In this document: piece after piece, positions 39,182 through 47,803 of the stretch
Position numbering within the stretch: position 1 is the first letter of the stretch
How the letters are laid out: every line of letters begins with the position of its first letter
NCBI RefSeq assembly: GCF_963666545.1
Contig: NZ_OY762899.1
Location: 2,790,001 to 2,854,000, forward strand
Origin: an uncultured Bacteroides sp.
GTDB taxonomy: Bacteria > Bacteroidota > Bacteroidia > Bacteroidales > Bacteroidaceae
Direction of reading: 5' to 3'
DNA: 64,000 bases
Position numbers and translations under genes: made by a program
The notes under the pieces: model-generated
The model's database searches: none
What the model saw: only the letters and a program-made list of their open reading frames with translations
Told to the model about the DNA's origin: nothing

Positions 39182-39473
39182 AACTACCTTTTTTGAAAAC
39201 ATTGCAAATGTACGAAAAATCAATGCTTCAAGTTGTTCTTGGTGATTAATGTTGTGCTAGTTTAACCTTTTACTTTCTATTCTCCTTTTACAATACTGAG
39301 TCAACGGCATACCCTTTTAATGATGGTTGGAGAATCGATTTGTTGTTTTACTTTAATTAAGCTCTACTTTTTTGTTGGAACTTGTGTTTGTTCGTCTGAA
39401 ACAGCTTCTTCTCACGATCTTCGGCTAATGTTAAAGATTATAATAATTGTATTTTTAAGGAGCAAAAATACCT

Positions 39474-39512
39474 ATAATTGCAATGTAGATATTGCAATTA
39501 TGAGTACTTTTG
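39474..39512 (+). promoter_or_regulatory. Perfect 11-bp inverted repeat next to the pta -7 element
   Basis: ATAATTGCAAT (39474-39484) and ATTGCAATTAT (39491-39501) are perfect inverted copies with a 6-bp gap. Four bases later TACTTTTG (39505-39512) matches the -7 consensus, 52 bp before the pta ATG. The repeat covers the place where the -33 box should be, so it looks like an operator. The rest of the 39182-39473 gap shows nothing else. Confidence 0.6.
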
Positions 39513-39564
39513 CAGCGTAAAAACACTTTCCACTTAAATTTGTACACATATTAATATTTCTATA

Positions 39565-40581
39565 ATGGATTTAATAAGCGAAATTATTGCGCGTGCGAAA
39601 GCGAATCTCCAGCGCATAGTTCTTCCTGAAGGAACGGAAGAGCGTACTCTTAAAGCTGCCGATCAAATTCTGGCAGATAAAGTTGCGGATTTAATTATTC
39701 TGGGCAATTCTGCCGAAATTAAGAATCTGGCAATAGAATGGGAATTAACTAACATCGACAAGGCTCTCATTATTGATCCTGATAATCATCCAAAGAAAGA
39801 GGAATATGCTCAGCTTCTTTTTGAACTTCGCAAAAAGAAAGGGATGACGATAGAAGAGGCCCGCAAGTTGGTTCTTGATCCTCTATATCTTGGTTGCTTG
39901 ATGGTGAAGAACGGCGATGCCGATGGCCAATTGGCAGGTGCTCGCAATACTACGGGCAATGTACTTCGCCCTGCTCTGCAGATTATCAAAACAGTTCCGG
40001 GCATTACTTGTGTATCGGGAGCTATGTTGTTGATCTCTAAAAACACTCAATATGGTAAGAATGGGGTGCTTGTGATGGGCGATGTGGCGGTTACTCCGAT
40101 TCCCGATGCCGGGCAACTTGCTCAGATAGCGATCTCTACTGCACGTACTGCCAAAGCGGTTGCCGGTATTGAAGATCCTAAAGTGGCAATGCTTAGCTTC
40201 TCGACAAAAGGATCTGCTAAGCATGAAGCGGTAGACAAAGTTGTTGAAGCTTTCAAACTTGCTAAAGAAATGGATCCTACATTAAAGATAGATGGTGAAT
40301 TGCAGGCAGATGCTGCTTTGGTTCCTTCTATCGGTGCTAGCAAAGCGCCGGGTTCTGAAATTGCGGGACATGCTAATGTTCTTATCGTTCCTAACCTGGA
40401 GGTTGGTAATATTGCTTATAAGATTGCTCAACGCTTAGGTAATGTTGATGCCATCGGCCCTATCCTTCAAGGTATTGCTCGTCCGGTAAACGACCTTTCT
40501 CGTGGTTGTTCTATTGATGATGTTTACAAAATGGTAGCAATCACTGCTAACCAGGCTATTGCAAGTAAAAACGCAAAATAA
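39565..40581 (+). CDS. pta: Phosphate acetyltransferase
   Basis: A 338-residue stand-alone PTA_PTB domain, the short form without the DRTGG regulatory region. It converts acetyl-CoA and phosphate to acetyl phosphate in the cytoplasm. Family segments are RIVLPEGTEERTLKAADQI, GADGQLAGA-like loop NGDADGQLAGARNTTG, DGELQADAAL and KAPGSEIAGHANVLIVP. ackA follows 9 bp downstream, so the pair makes acetate and ATP from acetyl-CoA, and can run backwards. Confidence 0.96.
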   Translation: MDLISEIIARAKANLQRIVLPEGTEERTLKAADQILADKVADLIILGNSAEIKNLAIEWELTNIDKALIIDPDNHPKKEEYAQLLFELRKKKGMTIEEARKLVLDPLYLGCLMVKNGDADGQLAGARNTTGNVLRPALQIIKTVPGITCVSGAMLLISKNTQYGKNGVLVMGDVAVTPIPDAGQLAQIAISTARTAKAVAGIEDPKVAMLSFSTKGSAKHEAVDKVVEAFKLAKEMDPTLKIDGELQADAALVPSIGASKAPGSEIAGHANVLIVPNLEVGNIAYKIAQRLGNVDAIGPILQGIARPVNDLSRGCSIDDVYKMVAITANQAIASKNAK

Positions 40582-40590
40582 AATAATGAG

Positions 40591-41790
40591 ATGAAAATAT
40601 TGGTATTGAACTGTGGGAGTTCATCAATCAAGTACAAGCTGTTCGATATGGACAGTAAGGAAGTGATGGCTCAGGGTGGTATTGAGAGAATCGGTTTACA
40701 GGGGTCTTTCCTGAAATTTACATTGCCTAGTGGTGAGAAGGTTGTTCTTGAACGTGAGATTCCCGAACACACAGTAGGTATTGAATTTATCTTGGAAACG
40801 TTGACCAGTGAAAAGTATGGCTGTATCAAATCGCTTGACGAGATTACTGCCGTAGGTCACCGTGTGGTGCATGGAGGCGAAAAGTTCAATTCATCGGTGC
40901 TGATAACTAATGATGTTATTGAGCAGATGATACAATGTTCGGAGCTTGCTCCACTACATAATCCGGCTAACTTAAAAGGTATTTATACTATAACTAAGTT
41001 ACTCCCTAAGGTTCCTCAGATAGGCGTGTTCGATACCGCTTTTCATCAGACGATGCCTGATTATGCTTATATGTATGCTCTTCCTTACGAGTTATATACT
41101 AAATACGGTGTTCGTAGATATGGTTTTCACGGAACCAGCCACCGATATGTTTCAGCTCGCGTATGTGAATTCTTAGGCGTAAGTCCTGAAGGAAAGCGCA
41201 TTATCACTTGTCACATTGGAAACGGTGGTTCTATTACTGCAGTGAAAGATGGAAAATCCATTGATACTTCGATGGGGCTTACTCCGGTAGAAGGCTTGAT
41301 GATGGGTACTCGTTCGGGTGATATTGATGCAGGTGCGTTGACTTATATCATGGAGAAAGAAGGTCTTGATGCGGCGGGTCTTTCAGACCTTGTCAACAAA
41401 AAAAGCGGTGTGCTTGGTATCTTCGAAGTTTCTTCGGATATGCGTGAGTTGGAAGATGCTGTGGCAAGAAAAGAAGAGCGCGCGTTGTTGGCTGAAAACA
41501 TGTATTTCTATCGCATTAAAAAATATATTGGAGCTTATGCTGCTGCTCTTGGTGGAGTGGATATCATTGTCTTCACCGGTGGTGTAGGTGAGAACCAGAC
41601 AACATGCCGTTCGGGTGTTTGCTCAGGCTTAGAGTTTATGGGCGTGAAAATAGATGAAGAATACAATGCTAAGATTCGTGGAAAAGAGGCTGTTATAAGT
41701 ACTCCTGACTCACACGTGAAGGTGGTTGTTATTCCTACTGATGAAGAGTTTATGATTGCGTCAGATACGATGGTAATTCTAAGTAAATAA
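40591..41790 (+). CDS. ackA: Acetate kinase
   Basis: A 399-residue ASKHA kinase that transfers phosphate from acetyl phosphate to ADP. Motifs: NCGSSSIK near the N terminus (Asn7), VFDTAFHQTMP, RRYGFHGTSHRYVS with the catalytic His, HIGNGGSITAV, TGGVGEN. Length is typical. It ends at a clear terminator. Confidence 0.97.
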   Translation: MKILVLNCGSSSIKYKLFDMDSKEVMAQGGIERIGLQGSFLKFTLPSGEKVVLEREIPEHTVGIEFILETLTSEKYGCIKSLDEITAVGHRVVHGGEKFNSSVLITNDVIEQMIQCSELAPLHNPANLKGIYTITKLLPKVPQIGVFDTAFHQTMPDYAYMYALPYELYTKYGVRRYGFHGTSHRYVSARVCEFLGVSPEGKRIITCHIGNGGSITAVKDGKSIDTSMGLTPVEGLMMGTRSGDIDAGALTYIMEKEGLDAAGLSDLVNKKSGVLGIFEVSSDMRELEDAVARKEERALLAENMYFYRIKKYIGAYAAALGGVDIIVFTGGVGENQTTCRSGVCSGLEFMGVKIDEEYNAKIRGKEAVISTPDSHVKVVVIPTDEEFMIASDTMVILSK

Positions 41791-41824
41791 GACTCCTTTT
41801 CATTTGTTTATCATAAATATGGAG

Positions 41825-41861
41825 GGGCATTTCGCACATTATGTTGCGGGATGCCCTTTTT
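41825..41861 (+). terminator. Terminator of pta-ackA
   Basis: GGGCAT...ATGCCC (41825-41830 with 41851-41856), extended inward by wobble pairs and CGCA/TGCG to about 12 bp, followed by five T. Confidence 0.8.
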
Positions 41862-42044
41862 CTATGGTGATGAATGGAGTTTGAATATTACTGATTCTTC
41901 ATCCGTTTGTAATGTTGCGTCGATTGAGAATGGTTGGCGATAACGTGCTGATAGTAAGTCCTATAAATGTCTGCTGCTAAGTGTTGCCGCATTTGTTTAA
42001 TGGAATATTAACAGTGAAAAGGAAGCGGTAAGAGGCAAAAAAAT

Positions 42045-42052
42045 TATCTTTG
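42045..42052 (+). promoter_or_regulatory. Putative -7 element of the alkaline phosphatase gene
   Basis: TATCTTTG matches the -7 consensus exactly, 34 bp before the ATG. No TTTG stands at -33 and I see no clear Pho box. The remainder of the gap after the terminator holds no gene. Confidence 0.55.
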
Positions 42053-42086
42053 TGTTAGTAAATCAATTAAATATAAAATAATAATC

Positions 42087-43487
42087 ATGAAGAGATTTGT
42101 TTATGCATTGATTTTTGTCTTAGTATCCGGTGCGGCTTTTGCACAAGGGCAGGCAAAATATGTATTCTTTTTTATTGGAGATGGAATGGGTGTTAATCAG
42201 GTGAATGGTACGGAAATGTATCTTGCTGAGAAGGCGGGACGCATTGGCACTACTCCTTTGCTTTTCACTCAATTTCCGGTAGCAAGTGTTGCTACCACTT
42301 TTTCTGCAACCAATTCTGTTACTGATTCGGCGGCAGCAGGCACTGCGCTTTCAACTGGCACAAAAACGTATAATGGTGCTATTTGTGTAGATCAAAAGAA
42401 AAACTCTTTGACGACTGTGGCCGAAAAGGCTAAGAAAGCAGGTAAAAGAGTGGGCGTTGCTACAACTGTAAGTATTGACCATGCTACTCCTGCAGCATTT
42501 TATGCGCACCAAGCCAGTCGTAAGATGTATTATGAAATAGCAACCGACTTGCCAAAAGCAGGTTTTGACTTTTATGCAGGTTCCGGCTTTCTTAGCCCTG
42601 ACAAGACGATAGATAAAAAAGATGCCCCCAGTATTTATCCGATGTTTGATAAAGCCGGCTACGTATTGGCAAAAGGATATGATGAGTTTAAAACAAAGGC
42701 TTCTAAGGCTAATAAAATAATTCTGGTTCAGAGAGATGGTAAGGCTGTGGATGCTGTTCCTTATGCTATTGATAGCAAATCGGATGATTTAACTCTGACA
42801 CAAATTACTGAAGCTGCGATCTCTTTTTTGACCAAAGATGCTAAAAAGGGCTTTTTTGTAATGCTTGAAGGGGGTAAAATTGATTGGGCTTGTCATAATA
42901 ATGATGCAGCAACAGCTTTTAATGAGGTAGTGGATATGGACAATGCTATCAAGGTGGCTTATGAATTTTATAAAAAACATCCGAAAGAAACGCTTATTGT
43001 TGTTACGGCCGATCATGAAACCGGTGGTATTGGCTTGGGTACTGGCAAAATGGAGTTGAACCTCAAAGCACTTCAATCTCAAAAAGTGTCTCAAGAGGTA
43101 CTTTCAGCTAATATCAGCGCATTACGAAAATCAAAGAACAACCATGTGTCATGGGATGATGTGGAAACGCTACTGTCAGAGCAAATGGGCTTCTGGAAGG
43201 AATTACCAATCTCTTGGGAACAAGAAAAGAAACTGCGTGATGAATATGAAAACTCTTTTGTGAAGAACAAAGTAGTGTTTGAGAAGAGTGAATATGCCGA
43301 AAGCGAACCTCTTGCAGCCAAAGCGAAAGAAGTGATGGATGAAATCTCTATGGTGGGTTGGGTTAGTGGTAACCATACCGCAGGTTATGCACCTGTTTAT
43401 GCTGTAGGCGCCGGAGCTGATTTGTTCATTGGTAAGATGGATAATACAGATATACCCAAACGTATAGCTAAAGCCGCTGGTTATTAA
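42087..43487 (+). CDS. Alkaline phosphatase (PF00245 type), exported
   Basis: A 466-residue protein with a signal peptide at 1-20 (ending FAQ). The metal and nucleophile motifs are FFIGDGMGVNQ (Asp32) and VTDSAAAGTALSTG with the phosphoserine Ser81. Later come EGGKIDWACHNND and VTADHETGG, the remaining zinc ligands. It removes phosphate from monoesters in the periplasm. It is a single-gene unit with its own likely promoter and a shared terminator. A role in phosphate scavenging is expected from the family. Confidence 0.94.
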   Translation: MKRFVYALIFVLVSGAAFAQGQAKYVFFFIGDGMGVNQVNGTEMYLAEKAGRIGTTPLLFTQFPVASVATTFSATNSVTDSAAAGTALSTGTKTYNGAICVDQKKNSLTTVAEKAKKAGKRVGVATTVSIDHATPAAFYAHQASRKMYYEIATDLPKAGFDFYAGSGFLSPDKTIDKKDAPSIYPMFDKAGYVLAKGYDEFKTKASKANKIILVQRDGKAVDAVPYAIDSKSDDLTLTQITEAAISFLTKDAKKGFFVMLEGGKIDWACHNNDAATAFNEVVDMDNAIKVAYEFYKKHPKETLIVVTADHETGGIGLGTGKMELNLKALQSQKVSQEVLSANISALRKSKNNHVSWDDVETLLSEQMGFWKELPISWEQEKKLRDEYENSFVKNKVVFEKSEYAESEPLAAKAKEVMDEISMVGWVSGNHTAGYAPVYAVGAGADLFIGKMDNTDIPKRIAKAAGY

Positions 43488-43525
43488 GCTTAAGGAAGTA
43501 AGTTTCATGAGTTTTGTATGCTATA

Positions 43526-43618
43526 AAACTTTTGTTTTCACGCTTGGAAACCAATCGTTTCAACGTGTTAAACTTTTTGTTTCAACGTGAGAAAACTTTA
43601 GTTTCATTACTAGAAAAC
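43526..43618. repeat. Four-unit, 22-bp tandem array of GTTTC...GAAAC palindromes
   Basis: AAAC steps begin at 43526, 43548, 43570, 43592 and 43614, a 22-bp period. Each unit carries a degenerate palindrome opening GTTTC or GTTTTC and closing GAAAC, TAAAC or GAAAAC; two units share GTTTCAACGTG. It lies just after the alkaline phosphatase gene, before the big terminator. No ORF covers it and the rest of the gap (43619-43722) shows nothing else. Confidence 0.8.
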
Positions 43619-43722
43619 ACATAGAAGCAAGGGAGGCCTGACTTTTACTGAATTGAGTAGATTACAGAAGGGCATTGGCTTACTCCTTTCAAAAGGTAGT
43701 ACATCCTTGTTTCAAGTGTGAT

Positions 43723-43783
43723 AATATAAAAAGGAAGAGGCTTCTCTCAAACTAAATGAGAGAAGCCTCTTCCTTTTTATATT
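43723..43783. terminator. Bidirectional terminator, 27-bp perfect stem
   Basis: 43723-43749 pairs perfectly with 43757-43783 around a 7-base loop. The stem ends in A-rich/T-rich arms, so both strands get a U-tract. CAAGTG (43713-43718) and CACTTG (43785-43790) extend it after small gaps. It separates the convergent alkaline phosphatase and lpxH genes. Confidence 0.93.
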
Positions 43784-43811
43784 GCACTTGTTTGTGTAGT
43801 TGTCGAAAATA

Positions 43812-44576
43812 TTATAACGAAGTTTCCCCTTCAACGAATTCCTCCAAAAGAAGGTTCTCTCCATCGAACACAGCGTAAGAAAAATAGTTGATCCAGTCGC
43901 CGAGAATGGTGACACGAGCTGTGGCACTTAGCATCAGGTCGAGCATGATGTGGCGGTGCCCATAAATGAAGTAGTTGATATCAGGGTGTTGTTTGAGATA
44001 CTCTTTAGTAAAAAGGATCAGGTATTCTTTGTTCTCACCCATATATTCGGGTTCTTTTCCATCTGCCCGCTTCATGCGACTGCGTTTGGCCCAACTGAGC
44101 CCTAGCTCCATGCTCCAGCGTGGATGAATGGCCGAAAAGATGGTTTGTAATGTATGGTTATGGAATAGCGACCGGAGGAATTTGAATTTCGCATCCGGAT
44201 CTCCCAATCCGTCGCCGTGGGCCAGATAGAACTCCTTACCGTAGATCTCTACCGTTAGCGGCTTTGTGTGCATTATCACTCCACACTCTTTCGTTAAATA
44301 GTCGCCGCACCAAATATCGTGATTACCTGTGAAGAAGTGCACCTCCACGCCCATATCCGTTAGTTCCGAAAGCTTGCCCAGAAAACGGGTATAGCCTTTT
44401 GGCACTACAGTCCGGAACTCATACCAAAAGTCGAACATATCACCCAGTAAGTAGATGGCTGATGCCTTTTGCTTGATGCTATCAAGAAAGTTCACAAGTC
44501 TTCGTTCCTGTGTGCGTCCATGCTCTATGGCACGAGATCCCAGATGGGCGTCAGAGATGAAATAGACATTCTTCAT
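43812..44576 (-). CDS. lpxH: UDP-2,3-diacylglucosamine diphosphatase
   Basis: A 254-residue calcineurin-like phosphoesterase with the LpxH motif order: SDAHLGS (Asp9, His11), LLGDMFDFWYE, TGNHDIWCG, LAHGDGLGD and YGHRHIM. It hydrolyses UDP-2,3-diacylglucosamine to lipid X, the fourth step of lipid A synthesis, at the inner face of the inner membrane. Its ATG overlaps the end of the DUF59 gene by 4 bp, so they are translated together. Confidence 0.93.
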   Translation of the reverse strand: MKNVYFISDAHLGSRAIEHGRTQERRLVNFLDSIKQKASAIYLLGDMFDFWYEFRTVVPKGYTRFLGKLSELTDMGVEVHFFTGNHDIWCGDYLTKECGVIMHTKPLTVEIYGKEFYLAHGDGLGDPDAKFKFLRSLFHNHTLQTIFSAIHPRWSMELGLSWAKRSRMKRADGKEPEYMGENKEYLILFTKEYLKQHPDINYFIYGHRHIMLDLMLSATARVTILGDWINYFSYAVFDGENLLLEEFVEGETSL

Positions 44577-44884
44577 AAGAATCCAAGTTCGAATTTAGCT
44601 TCTTCACTCATCATGTCTTTGTCCCACTGTGGCTCAAAAACAAGGTTTATAGTGACTTTATTCACTCCTTCAACCGATTCTACCTTTTGATGTACGTCCT
44701 CTACTATGAAATCGGCAGCAGGACAGTTCGGAGCAGTCAAAGTCATTTCCAATGCTACTTCTCCGTTTTCGCCTACATCGATTCTGTAGATCAATCCAAG
44801 GTCGTACACATTGACAGGTATTTCAGGGTCGAAGACTGTTTTAAGTACTTCTACTATTTTTACTTCTGTTTCAAATTTGGTCAT
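44573..44884 (-). CDS. DUF59/MIP18-family Fe-S assembly-type protein
   Basis: The start is ATG 44884 (MTKFETEV), 103 residues; a longer frame to 44986 would run into radC and adds no family sequence. It matches the MIP18/PaaD-like fold with DPEIPVNVYDLGLIY and the conserved cysteine in LTAPNCPAADFI. Relatives (SufT, PaaD, CIA2) help load iron-sulfur clusters. The gene lies between radC (43 bp upstream) and lpxH (4-bp overlap). Confidence 0.9.
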   Translation of the reverse strand: MTKFETEVKIVEVLKTVFDPEIPVNVYDLGLIYRIDVGENGEVALEMTLTAPNCPAADFIVEDVHQKVESVEGVNKVTINLVFEPQWDKDMMSEEAKFELGFL

Positions 44885-44927
44885 AAGAGTAAATTTGTTG
44901 TTTTTGCAAAGATATGAATAAATTCGA

Positions 44928-45626
44928 TTATACAATTTCTCCTTCGTCGGCAAAGCTGTAAAACTTACCGTCGCAAATAATAACATGATCAGAGAGACGA
45001 ATGTTCATTGTTTGTGCTGCCTGATTGATATGAGCGGTGAGTCTTTTATCTTCTCCGCTAGGGTGCGGATTGCCCGAAGGATGATTGTGTATGAGAATGA
45101 GTCCGGTAGCTCTTTGTAGGAGTGCTTCGCGCAGGATAGTTCGTACATCGGCATACGTGCCGTCTATGCCTCCTGTGCTGATGCGCACTCTGTCGATTAC
45201 TTTATTGGCTTGGTTGAGGAGTAGTATCCAGAACTCTTCTTGCGACAGGTCGCACATGAGAGGATGGAGCAAGTTATATACATCGGTTGAGCAAGTGATT
45301 TGGCTACGTTCTTTGGGTTCCTGAAGTTTTCTTCGTTTTCCCAATTCGAGGGCAGCCATAATGGTGATACTTTTTGCCGGGCCGAAACCTTTGAAAGCAG
45401 AGAAGTTGTGTATGTCCCATTTTGCCAGTTCGTTTAGGTTGTTGCTGCACGAAGCAAGTATTCGCTTCATTAGTTCTACGGCTGTCTCATCCGTGTTGCC
45501 CGATCCAATCAATATGGCTAGTAATTCGGCATCACTGAGTGCGTCAGCACCTTTCTTCATCATCTTCTCACGCGGGCGATCTTCTTCAGCCCACTGATTG
45601 ATGTTTAGTTTTTGTTTGTTTTCCAT
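44928..45626 (-). CDS. radC: RadC/UPF0758-family JAMM protein
   Basis: A 232-residue protein with an N-terminal HhH-like region (FKGFGPAKSITIMAALELGKR) and a C-terminal MPN/JAMM domain. The metal motif HNHPSG is followed by the partner Asp in PSGEDKRLT. RadC was once tied to DNA repair, but its biochemical role is unsettled. It is likely first in a small operon with the DUF59 gene and lpxH. Confidence 0.94.
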   Translation of the reverse strand: MENKQKLNINQWAEEDRPREKMMKKGADALSDAELLAILIGSGNTDETAVELMKRILASCSNNLNELAKWDIHNFSAFKGFGPAKSITIMAALELGKRRKLQEPKERSQITCSTDVYNLLHPLMCDLSQEEFWILLLNQANKVIDRVRISTGGIDGTYADVRTILREALLQRATGLILIHNHPSGNPHPSGEDKRLTAHINQAAQTMNIRLSDHVIICDGKFYSFADEGEIV

Positions 45627-45661
45627 TTTGAATAAGAAAAACGACTCGTCTTCATCGATTA

Positions 45662-46651
45662 TTATTTATAGAAATTCTTATTAAATGCCGCAAACTCATC
45701 CTTACCGCATGCGCAACGTTGCCACCAAGCTCTCCAGAATCCACTTCCGTAGCCGATGAGTTGGATGAAAGATGCAGCAATGGAATATATTCCAATTCTA
45801 CAGCTCTTATTTTGTAAGGCAGAGTCGGTACCCACTAAAATGGCATAGAGAAGGATGGGTATGAAGCTTAGCAGAGTAAAAGGAGCAGCCAGTAATAGCA
45901 AAGCTACACCAAGTGTAAAGATGCCCGGAAGCAGATGTACAGCCTTTAATGATTCAGGATACTTTTTATATAGATTAATTCGGGCTATCCCAGAGTTATG
46001 TACCTGTTTGAAGAACTTCTTCAGATCCGTGCGCCTTTTGTGATATACCCATGCATCGGGGAAAAGCCGACAAGTGTATGCGTTCTTGAAGATCCGAATA
46101 CTGAAATCGATGTCTTCACCGAAACGCATGTTAGAGAAGCCGCCTAATGCTTCATATACTTCTCGTCGCACGCCCATGTTAAAGCTGCGCGGGTAGAATT
46201 TATCCATCTTTTTTTTGCCTCCGCGGATACCACCGGTGGTGAAGAAAGAAGTCATGGAGTAGTTGATCGCTTTCTGAATGTCGGAAAATGATTCGTGCGC
46301 TTTATCGGGACCGCCAAAAGCATCTGAAGCAGAGGAAGCCAGTTCTTTCTCTATGTTGTCGAAATAAGTTGGTGGGAGAATGCAGTCTGAGTCTAATATG
46401 ATAAGGTAATCACCCGTGCTTCTTTCGGCTCCGTAATTGCGGGTTTGCCCAGGGCCTGAATTTGGTTTTGAGAAGTATTTGAGGTTGAGGCTCTCTACAT
46501 ATTTTTCCAAAACATGTTCGCAAGGGAGTGACGAACCGTCTTCGACGATGATGACTTCGAAATGTTTGAAGTATTGGTTGGCAAGGCTTTGCAGTAATTC
46601 GTCCACTTCGTCGGGACGGTTGTATACGGGAATGATGACGGAATAGAACAT
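45662..46651 (-). CDS. Family 2 glycosyltransferase with C-terminal membrane helices
   Basis: A 329-residue GT-A enzyme: VIIPVYNRPDEVDELL, EDGSS, the DxD-type LDSDC, GPDKAHESF and FGEDIDFSIRI (ED acceptor-base region). Two hydrophobic helices near 245-290 tie it to the inner membrane. It probably adds a sugar to a lipid-linked glycan or polysaccharide; neither donor nor acceptor can be told. It begins 87 bp after efp, across a hairpin, and 35 bp ahead of radC. Confidence 0.88.
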   Translation of the reverse strand: MFYSVIIPVYNRPDEVDELLQSLANQYFKHFEVIIVEDGSSLPCEHVLEKYVESLNLKYFSKPNSGPGQTRNYGAERSTGDYLIILDSDCILPPTYFDNIEKELASSASDAFGGPDKAHESFSDIQKAINYSMTSFFTTGGIRGGKKKMDKFYPRSFNMGVRREVYEALGGFSNMRFGEDIDFSIRIFKNAYTCRLFPDAWVYHKRRTDLKKFFKQVHNSGIARINLYKKYPESLKAVHLLPGIFTLGVALLLLAAPFTLLSFIPILLYAILVGTDSALQNKSCRIGIYSIAASFIQLIGYGSGFWRAWWQRCACGKDEFAAFNKNFYK

Positions 46652-46666
46652 CTGATTGTTTACTAT

Positions 46667-46734
46667 TTAACCATTGACCATTTACTGTTTAAAACCCGTT
46701 GGGTGAGTAAATAGTAAATGGTTAAATGGTAAAT
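46667..46734. repeat. Long imperfect AT-rich hairpin between efp and the glycosyltransferase gene
   Basis: 46667-46692 and 46709-46734 are near-perfect inverted copies (26 nt each, one small shift), with an inner ACCC/GGGT pairing. There is no clear T-tract. It fills nearly the whole 87-bp gap after efp and may end or process the efp transcript. Confidence 0.6.
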
Positions 46735-46738
46735 CTGT

Positions 46739-47305
46739 TTATGCTTTCACACGACCTTGGTATGAACCGTCGCGAGTATCTACTTCTATAAGTTCGCCTT
46801 CGTTGATAAACAAAGGGACGCGTACGACAGCGCCGGTTTCAAGAGTTGCCGGTTTGGTAGCGTTGGTGGCAGTATCTCCTTTGAGGCCCGGTTCGGTATA
46901 AGTGATTTGCAAAACAACCTTAACCGGAAGTTCTGCGAAGAGAACTGTCTCAGTCGAAGCATCTGAAACAACCTCTACCATGTTACCTTCTTTCAGGAAG
47001 TCAACCCCTGTAACCAGATCTTTTGGAATAGGAGCTTGTTCAAAGCTTTCTTGATTCATGAAGATATAATCTTCGCCTTCTTTATATAAGAATTGGAAAG
47101 GACGGCGCTCAACGCGGACATCTTCTAATTTGAAACCAACTTGAAATGTACGGTCAAGGACGCGGCCATTGACAACATCCTTCAGCTTGGTGCGCATGAT
47201 GGTATTGCCTTTTCCCGGCTTAACATGGAGGAATTCGATAACGAAATAGAGACGTCCATCTAATCTGATGCACATTCCATTCTTGACATCTTGTGAATTG
47301 ATCAT
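46739..47305 (-). CDS. efp: Elongation factor P
   Basis: A 188-residue three-domain EF-P that relieves ribosome stalling at proline runs. The loop KPGKGN places Lys32 at the tip that reaches the peptidyl-transferase centre. No epmA/epmB-type modification gene lies nearby. The promoter upstream is a complete match to the Bacteroides consensus, and the neighbouring rpmH is divergent, so two translation genes share this region. Confidence 0.97.
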   Translation of the reverse strand: MINSQDVKNGMCIRLDGRLYFVIEFLHVKPGKGNTIMRTKLKDVVNGRVLDRTFQVGFKLEDVRVERRPFQFLYKEGEDYIFMNQESFEQAPIPKDLVTGVDFLKEGNMVEVVSDASTETVLFAELPVKVVLQITYTEPGLKGDTATNATKPATLETGAVVRVPLFINEGELIEVDTRDGSYQGRVKA

Positions 47306-47370
47306 ACTTTTTTTATACTTTATATTTATTGTGTATTATTCTAGTAGCTATCTATGGCCGTTTGGAAGTG

Positions 47371-47402
47371 CAAAAGTAATCTAAATAGGTAAAAAACACA
47401 AA
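47371..47402 (-). promoter_or_regulatory. Consensus promoter of efp
   Basis: On the minus strand TTTG (47399-47402) and TACTTTTG (47371-47378) stand 20 bp apart, matching the Bacteroides -33/-7 consensus. The transcript would have a leader of about 60 nt. Confidence 0.85.
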
Positions 47403-47429
47403 ATCTTTTGACTAAAAATGAGTTATCTC

Positions 47430-47460
47430 TTGGTTAATTTAAAAAAAGTGCCTATTTTTG
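47430..47460 (+). promoter_or_regulatory. Consensus promoter of rpmH
   Basis: TTG (47430-47432) and TATTTTTG (47453-47460) are 20 bp apart, 46 bp before the rpmH ATG. Only 27 bp separate this from the efp promoter on the other strand. Confidence 0.8.
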
Positions 47461-47506
47461 CATCCCGATTTCCAGATAGCAATAACATAAAAAACGAGAT
47501 ACAGTA

Positions 47507-47665
47507 ATGAAAAGAACATTTCAACCCTCTAACAGAAAGAGAAAAAACAAGCACGGATTCCGTGAGAGAATGGCTTCAGCCAATGGTCGTAGAGTTTTGG
47601 CTGCACGTCGTGCAAAAGGCAGAAAGAAATTAACTGTTTCTGACGAGTACAACGGAACGAAGTAA
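47507..47665 (+). CDS. rpmH: 50S ribosomal protein L34
   Basis: A 52-residue, Arg/Lys-rich protein read directly from the sequence. It starts [17 protein letters not shown] and continues [25 protein letters not shown], the L34 signature over its whole length, followed by a short acidic/polar tail. It is a small-gene call supported by an upstream consensus promoter and a strong terminator 19 bp downstream. rnpA does not follow, unlike the order in many other bacteria. Confidence 0.97.
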   Translation: MKRTFQPSNRKRKNKHGFRERMASANGRRVLAARRAKGRKKLTVSDEYNGTK

Positions 47666-47683
47666 TTTAGCTTCGTTACACAA

Positions 47684-47728
47684 GGCATAAAAAAAAGCAA
47701 AGGGTACTCCTTTGCTTTTTTTTATGCC
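47684..47728 (+). terminator. Terminator of rpmH
   Basis: A 20-bp stem (47684-47703 with 47709-47728), a 5-base loop, and an eight-T run inside the descending arm. The A/T-rich arms make it work on both strands. Confidence 0.9.
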
Positions 47729-47743
47729 TATATTTTATCTATT

Positions 47744-47775
47744 ATTGAGCTTATCAACTAATTGTACTATCTTTG
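47744..47775 (+). promoter_or_regulatory. Promoter of the PASTA-rluD-ddl operon
   Basis: ATTG (47744-47747) and TATCTTTG (47768-47775) are 20 bp apart. It lies 28 bp upstream of ATG 47804, which rules out the upstream TTG at 47762 as the start of the PASTA gene. Confidence 0.75.
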
Positions 47776-47803
47776 GGGCCGAATAATTGTTTATAGAATA
47801 GAT

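Noticed and set aside
39320-39520. A 66-codon frame upstream of pta
   Set aside because: It has no recognisable features and covers the inverted repeat and -7 element of pta.
43526-43618. Possible CRISPR array (GTTTC repeats)
   Set aside because: The 22-bp step leaves only about 4 bp between cores; there are no spacers and no cas genes.
44885-44986. Longer N terminus for the DUF59 gene
   Set aside because: It would overlap the 3' end of radC and adds residues not seen in the family; MTKFETEV at 44884 is the better start.
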